This document shows positions 24,208 through 27,661 of a DNA stretch of 27,661 nt, in pieces. The notes under the pieces were generated by a model. The model was not told where the DNA came from and did no database searches. It saw only the letters and a program-made list of their open reading frames with translations. This DNA is from Butyricicoccus_A sp964513445. Lineage in GTDB: Bacteria > Bacillota > Clostridia > Oscillospirales > Butyricicoccaceae. Where the stretch lies: positions 1 through 27,661 of the forward strand of contig CAZEMM010000025.1 of assembly GCA_964513445.1 (NCBI GenBank), read 5' to 3'. Both the position numbers and the translations under genes were made by a program. The number at the start of each line of letters is the position of its first letter. Within the stretch, counting starts at the first letter, position 1.

Positions 24208-24909
24208 ATGAAAAAGGCAAGGGACGGCGCCGTACGGCGCTGGTCGGAAGAAAAACGCTTTTACATGGTACTGCTGCTGTGCGCGGCAGCCGTTGTGACC
24301 GCAATCTATGTCCTGTTCACCGTACCGGGCGAAATGGAGAGCGACCCGCTGGATGGCTATGTCTATGAGCCGGAGGAGAACATCACCGCTTCGGACACGC
24401 TGGAGCGTGTACCCGCAATGGACACCGGCGAGCAGGACGACGAGCCTGCTGATGAGCCGGAGCAAGTATCTGAGCCGGAAGCGGCGGAGGCTGTGCCGGC
24501 CGTGCAGCCGATGCAGTTTGTCCTGCCCACACAGGGCGAGCTGTCACGCGCCTATTCGGGCGACGCGCTGGAATATGACGAGACCACACGCGACTGGCGC
24601 GCGCATACCGGCGCGGATTATGCCGGACAGGCCGGAGACGCTGTGTGCGCCATCACGGATGGCACAGTCACGGAAATCGGCGAGGACGCCGTGTGGGGCA
24701 ACTATATTATACTCAGCCATGCGCAGGGCTTAACCAGCCGCTATGCTGGCCTGGACAGCATTACCGTCTCGGAGGGCGACAGCGTCAAGGGCGGCGCGCA
24801 AATGGCCGAGCTGGGGAGCGCAAGCCCGCTGGAGGAAACGCAGGGCGTGCATTTGCATCTGGAGGTGCAGCAGGACGGCAAGCGCATTGATCCCGCCGGC
24901 CTGTTCTGA
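24208..24909 (+). CDS. Membrane-anchored M23 (LytM) family protein, SpoIIQ-like
   Basis: The 233-residue protein has a short basic cytoplasmic tail, one membrane helix (about 19-38), an acidic Glu/Asp/Pro-rich linker (43-98) and a C-terminal LytM domain (about 105-232). Zinc ligands appear intact: His133 and Asp137 (HTGAD) and His217 (HLH), with His215 as probable base. The YxHL histidine is replaced in RYAGL. This design matches SpoIIQ, the forespore protein that makes the engulfment channel with SpoIIIAH; clostridial SpoIIQ keeps the metal site. A forespore-type -10 upstream agrees with that role, but other M23 septal proteins share the layout. GGAGG is 8 nt before the start. No obvious terminator follows. 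Confidence 0.85.
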   Translation: MKKARDGAVRRWSEEKRFYMVLLLCAAAVVTAIYVLFTVPGEMESDPLDGYVYEPEENITASDTLERVPAMDTGEQDDEPADEPEQVSEPEAAEAVPAVQPMQFVLPTQGELSRAYSGDALEYDETTRDWRAHTGADYAGQAGDAVCAITDGTVTEIGEDAVWGNYIILSHAQGLTSRYAGLDSITVSEGDSVKGGAQMAELGSASPLEETQGVHLHLEVQQDGKRIDPAGLF

Positions 24910-24981
24910 GCGGGCGTACGCGACACGTGCTTTGTGCAATTAGAAAAAATTTCAAAAATGAATAAAAAGTTTCCGCAAGGC

Positions 24982-25010
24982 TTGACATGATTCAAGTTGT
25001 TCTGTATAAT
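24982..25010 (+). promoter_or_regulatory. Perfect consensus promoter of a candidate sRNA
   Basis: TTGACA (24982-24987) and TATAAT (25005-25010) are separated by exactly 17 bp on the plus strand. No coding region starts downstream; the next gene on this strand is outside the window. The start is expected near 25017. Confidence 0.85.
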
Positions 25011-25016
25011 AATCTC

Positions 25017-25174
25017 AGGGTTTCTTGGAAACTTGAAATCCTGAAAAGCACAATCATATCCCCCAGATAGTGCTTTCTATCATCCCCAATTTTGCATGTT
25101 GTGTATCATCCCCAAACTTCCATGACATGCGAAGAACGCCGAATGCCTCCCCCGCATTCGGCGTTTACTTTTTT
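25017..25174 (+). ncRNA. Candidate small RNA with C-rich loops
   Basis: A consensus promoter and a strong terminator bound a unit of about 158 nt with no sensible reading frame. Predicted stems are 25016-25024 with 25035-25043 (9 bp); AAAGCAC (25045-25051) with GTGCTTT (25070-25076), topped by TATC/GATA around a CCCCA loop; GCATGT (25094-25099) with ACATGC (25125-25130); and the terminator stem. C-rich motifs lie at 25059-25064 (apical loop), 25083-25087 (unpaired linker), 25109-25113 (open loop) and 25147-25153 (terminator loop). The 12-mer TATCATCCCCAA occurs exactly at 25078-25089 and 25104-25115. Unpaired UCCCC motifs are the seed of Gram-positive sRNAs that bind Shine-Dalgarno sequences, such as RsaE. 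It does not look like 6S, SRP RNA, tmRNA or RNase P. Confidence 0.65.
25136..25174 (+). terminator. Terminator of the candidate sRNA
   Basis: ACGCCGAATGC (25136-25146) and GCATTCGGCGT (25154-25164) make an 11-bp perfect stem with a CTCCCCC loop, followed by TTACTTTTTT. Confidence 0.9.
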
Positions 25175-25241
25175 CTGTCGGCAGCGGCTGCGCTTCCTTT
25201 CTTGAAGGAGGTCTGTCTTCCCGCCAGGCCGACAGACGTGC

Positions 25242-25269
25242 AAAAAGCTCCCTGTCGCGGGAGCTTTTT
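25242..25269. terminator. Terminator of the SLH protein gene
   Basis: AAAAAGCTCCC (25242-25252) and GGGAGCTTTTT (25259-25269) form an 11-bp stem with a TGTCGC loop and T-runs on both sides. It follows the SLH gene by about 87 nt on the minus strand. Between it and the sRNA terminator lies a GTCTGTC/GACAGAC hairpin (25211-25237), otherwise nothing recognisable. Confidence 0.85.
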
Positions 25270-25355
25270 GACTGTAGAAAAAGTAAAAATTCACTGCATA
25301 TGATACAGGGATTTCGTCCGCTGTCCGAGCCGAGCAAAACGATGTAACCAGAGAA

Positions 25356-26372
25356 TTACTGCAAATTGCACGCGGTCCGGTAAATAAACGTTATAATCTC
25401 CGCACGCGAGCAGCCTTTGGCAGGCGCAAACGTCGTGCTGCTGGTGCCGCTGGTAATCTCTCCGTAATACGCCCAGCGCACGGGATCATAATAAAACGCG
25501 TTCGTCGGCACATCCTTGAACGGGCAGCTCTTGTTCTGCCAATTGGAGTTAACCTGCGTCTCCCCAACGTTATCCTCAATAACATCGTTGTCCTTATACA
25601 TACGGAACAGGAAGGTGACCGCCTCCGCGCGGCTGTTGGTGGCATTCGGCGAAAAATGCGTGGCATCCGTGCCGAGGGTCACGCCGTTCTCCGCCGCCCA
25701 CAGCACTGCCTTGTAGTAATACTTCGACGTGTCCTGTACGTCGACAAACGGGCTTGTCATGCTGGACGGCTCCGGCGAGCCTTCCGCGCGCCACAAAAAC
25801 GTCACCATCTCCGCGCGCGTGCATACCTTCGACGGTGAGAAGTGCGTCGCGTCTGTGCCTGTCGTCCGTCCCGTCTCATAGCCCCACATGGTCGCGTTGA
25901 AGAAATAGCTGCTCGGATTGGTCACGTCGGCAAACGGGCTGTCGGATGCAACGCGGTCACACTGCTTAAAGAATACCTTAGCATATTTGTCAGAAAGTCC
26001 ACTTTCATCAAACGTAATCGGCTCGAAACCAAAAATATTCTTTCTCCAAGCGCCATCCTCAAGAACCGTAAAGTTACGATTTCTCGCAGGATTTTCACTA
26101 TGGTACGTATATTTCCCGCTCGACGAGCTATAGTTGTACTGATAACCGATATAGCCGTATCCCTCCGGCAGATACAGGAATGTTCCCTCCGGGATGGTAT
26201 ACAGCGTCTGCGTTGTTCCCTGAACAGTGATGGTCTCGGTCTTGTACACACGCGATGAAACTGTAATCGTCACACCGTCGGATGACGTGACCGTCTGCGC
26301 CGCGAGCGCCGTCGTCGCCAGACCGATTGTCAGACCGGCCATGGTGATCAGCAGCATCCAAAGCTTTTTCAT
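25356..26372 (-). CDS. Secreted protein with three S-layer homology domains
   Basis: This 338-residue protein has a signal peptide (1-24, cleavage likely after TALA), an N-terminal region of about 120 residues rich in Tyr, Ser and Thr with no family I recognise, and three SLH repeats at about 145-197, 207-258 and 283-333. Each repeat has the opening SPFADV-like motif and the conserved TRAE or SRAE (185-188, 247-250, 322-325). Three SLH units bind pyruvylated secondary wall polymer, so the protein should sit on the cell wall. It is small, and five Cys (138, 184, 283, 321, 335) in the mature part are unusual for an SLH protein. GAGGAGA lies 6 nt before the start. It has its own promoter. Confidence 0.93.
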   Translation of the reverse strand: MKKLWMLLITMAGLTIGLATTALAAQTVTSSDGVTITVSSRVYKTETITVQGTTQTLYTIPEGTFLYLPEGYGYIGYQYNYSSSSGKYTYHSENPARNRNFTVLEDGAWRKNIFGFEPITFDESGLSDKYAKVFFKQCDRVASDSPFADVTNPSSYFFNATMWGYETGRTTGTDATHFSPSKVCTRAEMVTFLWRAEGSPEPSSMTSPFVDVQDTSKYYYKAVLWAAENGVTLGTDATHFSPNATNSRAEAVTFLFRMYKDNDVIEDNVGETQVNSNWQNKSCPFKDVPTNAFYYDPVRWAYYGEITSGTSSTTFAPAKGCSRAEIITFIYRTACNLQ

Positions 26373-26452
26373 GAGCTGTCTCCTCTTTTCCTTTCAAATT
26401 TTGTGCGTCGTACGCTTGATGTACACAGTAAATGCACGGTAACTGCACATTT

Positions 26453-26482
26453 ATTGTAACATATGTTCATGGTTCGGGGCAA
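26453..26482 (-). promoter_or_regulatory. Promoter of the SLH protein gene
   Basis: TTGCCC (26477-26482) and TACAAT (26453-26458) are 18 bp apart on the minus strand, giving a leader of about 75 nt. AAATGCAC/GTGCATTT-like symmetry lies in the leader at about 26430-26452. Confidence 0.55.
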
Positions 26483-26556
26483 CCATTTTTTGCCTCCCCT
26501 TGAATTTTTGTCTTTTATGATTCAATTTCGCCTCCGCGCATTTATGCATCCTGACG

Positions 26557-26587
26557 AAAAAACCGCCACGCGTAAACGTGACGGTTT
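26557..26587 (-). terminator. Terminator of the sirtuin gene
   Basis: CGTGACGGTTT (26577-26587) pairs with AAACCGCCACG (26560-26570) with one mismatch and a 6-nt loop. On the minus strand TTTTTTCG follows. It is about 55 nt after the sirtuin stop codon. Confidence 0.8.
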
Positions 26588-26593
26588 CAATTT

Positions 26594-26629
26594 GTAGAAA
26601 ACTGGTTGACAGCCTGTCGCGGAGCTTTT
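26594..26629. repeat. Fragment related to other intergenic repeats in the window
   Basis: TGACAGCCTGTCG (26607-26619) is identical to 431-443, and CCTGTCGCGG-AGCTTTT (26613-26629) matches 25251-25268 with one base missing. GTAGAAAA is adjacent in both 3' copies, though on opposite sides. This suggests pieces of one dispersed intergenic repeat. Confidence 0.4.
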
Positions 26630-26640
26630 CTAATGCGATA

Positions 26641-27369
26641 TCATACAACGATCTGTCCCAGAACCTGACCGATTGGCGCATCAATTGTCATCTTTGCGCC
26701 GGTCGAGCGCTGCGTCTGACCCTTATTGATGACGACAAGGTTTTCCCCATTAAAGTAATGAATCAGACCCGCGGCCGGATAGACGGCGAGCGACGTGCCG
26801 CCGATGATCAGCATATCCGCGCGAGCGAGCGCCCGAACGCTCTCATTGAGCGTGCGCTCGTCCAGCGATTCCTCATACAGCACGACATCCGGCTTGAGGA
26901 TGCCGCCGCATTCGCACTTCGGCACGCCGCCGCACTGCTTGACATAGCGTGCGTCATAAAACTTCCCGCACCGCTGGCAGTAATTGCGATGGACGGAGCC
27001 ATGCAGCTCCAGCACCTTTTTGCTGCCCGCCGCCTGATGCAGGCCGTCTATATTCTGTGTGATGACCGCCGTCAGCTTTCCGGCAGCCTCCAACTCCGCC
27101 AGCTTGCGGTGCGCCGCGTTCGGCTGCGCATCCAGCGCAAGCATTTTGTCCTGATAAAATCGGTAAAATTCCTCCGTCTCCGCCTTGAAGAAGGAGTGGC
27201 TGAGAATGGTTTCCGGCGGGAATTTATATTTCTGGTTGTACAGGCCGTCCACGCTGCGGAAATCCGGAATCCCGCTCTCGGTGGAAACGCCTGCCCCGCC
27301 GAAAAAGACAATGCGGTGCGACGCGTCAATCATACGCTGCAGCTGTTCGATTTGTTTTTGCAGATCCAT
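26641..27369 (-). CDS. NAD-dependent protein deacylase (sirtuin, SIR2 family)
   Basis: This 242-residue protein is a standard bacterial sirtuin that removes acyl groups from lysines using NAD. It has GAGVSTESGIPDFR (25-38), QNIDGLH (105-111) and the catalytic His123 (LHGS). A zinc site is formed by Cys131, Cys134 (CQRC), Cys152 and Cys154 (CEC), and GGTSLAVYPAA (190-200) binds NAD. Tyr and Arg in the region after PDFR would decide whether it prefers succinyl or malonyl groups; a clear YxxR pair is not obvious, so deacetylase activity is the safer call. Start ATG 27369 is set by AGGAGG 6 nt upstream; the frame continues to 27489 without a ribosome site. It is transcribed from its own promoter. 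Confidence 0.95.
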   Translation of the reverse strand: MDLQKQIEQLQRMIDASHRIVFFGGAGVSTESGIPDFRSVDGLYNQKYKFPPETILSHSFFKAETEEFYRFYQDKMLALDAQPNAAHRKLAELEAAGKLTAVITQNIDGLHQAAGSKKVLELHGSVHRNYCQRCGKFYDARYVKQCGGVPKCECGGILKPDVVLYEESLDERTLNESVRALARADMLIIGGTSLAVYPAAGLIHYFNGENLVVINKGQTQRSTGAKMTIDAPIGQVLGQIVV

Positions 27370-27411
27370 GAGAAATCCCTCCTGACATAACGTGCCTGCG
27401 GTATTTTCTAA

Positions 27412-27440
27412 AGTATACCATATTTGGACGAAATACGCAA
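27412..27440 (-). promoter_or_regulatory. Promoter of the sirtuin gene
   Basis: TTGCGT (27435-27440) and TATACT (27412-27417) are 17 bp apart on the minus strand, with the start expected near 27405. Confidence 0.7.
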
Positions 27441-27485
27441 TTTGGATGGGCATCCGGCAGACGGAAGGGCAAGACTTCGTGCGCA

Positions 27486-27529
27486 CCAAAGAGAAAAGCG
27501 AAGCATCCGCGATTGGACGCTTCGCTTTT
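27486..27529 (-). terminator. Terminator of the tRNA-Lys/tRNA-Gln unit
   Basis: AAAAGCGAAGC (27494-27504) pairs with GCTTCGCTTTT (27519-27529), extended inside by TCC/GGA. On the minus strand it continues TCTCTTT. Its arm touches the encoded CCA of tRNA-Lys. Confidence 0.85.
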
Positions 27530-27604
27530 GGTGGCTCATCGGGGGTTCGAACCCCGGACCCTCTGCTTAAAAGGCAGATGCTCTACCTACTGAGCTAATG
27601 AACC
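27529..27604 (-). tRNA. tRNA-Lys (anticodon TTT)
   Basis: A complete 76-nt cloverleaf on the minus strand: acceptor GGTTCAT with ATGAGCC, anticodon loop CTTTTAA (TTT, lysine), T-loop TTCGAAC, encoded CCA. It lies 3 nt after tRNA-Gln, so the two are cotranscribed. Confidence 0.96.
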
Positions 27605-27607
27605 ATA

Positions 27608-27661
27608 TGGCTGGGGCGGCAGGAGTTGAACCTGCGATACTAGAGTCAAAGTCTGGTGCCT
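27608..27661 (-). tRNA. tRNA-Gln (anticodon TTG), cut by the window end
   Basis: The 3' part is present, with anticodon loop CTTTGAC (TTG, glutamine), T-arm GCAGG/CCTGC with loop TTCAACT, acceptor 3' strand and encoded CCA. The D-arm and 5' end lie beyond the right edge. Confidence 0.92.

Noticed and set aside
25017..25174. 6S RNA, SRP RNA or a riboswitch
   Set aside because: The unit forms several short separate hairpins, not the long rod with a central bubble of 6S; no SRP tetraloop motif is present, and the next downstream gene is on the opposite strand, so no cis-regulated gene exists.

Overview
The window looks like chromosome from a GC-rich, spore-forming Bacillota of the Clostridia, probably a gut Oscillospirales-type lineage (inference). 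The support is strong AGGAGG-type ribosome binding sites, sigma-A promoters of the TTGACA-17-TATAAT type, a SpoIIQ-like M23 protein, a group II ECF transport module, a PotABCD polyamine operon led by an XRE-cupin regulator, an S-layer-homology protein and a sortase-type surface protein. There is no phage, transposase, CRISPR array or rRNA. Most genes are on the minus strand; trmB, the AraC regulator, the M23 gene and a candidate small RNA are on the plus strand.

Layout. 1-500: tRNA-Gly with a consensus promoter and a dense array of hairpins. 512-3939 (minus): LUD-domain protein, small lipoprotein, HAD phosphatase and malQ. 4052-4789 (plus): trmB. 4930-9653: a sugar module made of a Gfo/Idh/MocA oxidoreductase and a TIM-barrel isomerase/epimerase (one minus-strand operon), a divergent AraC regulator, and an orphan sugar-binding lipoprotein. 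10224-16395 (minus): ygiQ, a SAM methyltransferase, ecfA1, ecfA2, ecfT and a Cof-type HAD phosphatase, tightly packed or overlapping. 16607-18832: a 741-residue surface protein. 19053-23951: XRE regulator and potABCD. 24208-24909: SpoIIQ-like M23 protein. 25017-25174: candidate sRNA. 25356-27369: SLH protein and a sirtuin. 27529-27661: tRNA-Lys and a partial tRNA-Gln.

The most interesting observations are these. (i) The oxidoreductase operon and the binding-protein gene, 2.4 kb apart, share an almost identical 70-bp promoter/operator: the same TTTACG-17-TATACT promoter preceded by a conserved 47-bp block holding two A-N-AGCAA half-sites 21 bp apart. That is the geometry expected for an AraC dimer, so the orphan receptor and the enzymes appear to be one regulon under the local AraC protein. 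(ii) An unannotated transcription unit with a perfect consensus promoter and a strong terminator would make a 158-nt RNA with four C-rich motifs in loops or unpaired stretches, the hallmark of anti-Shine-Dalgarno sRNAs of Gram-positive bacteria. (iii) PotA starts with TTG and carries about 160 extra residues inside its C-terminal TOBE region, made of two copies of a beta-rich module that reads like a surface-protein Ig-type repeat. (iv) The polyamine operon has a GTTTGATAA/TTATCAAAC dyad flanking its promoter, a likely autoregulatory operator.
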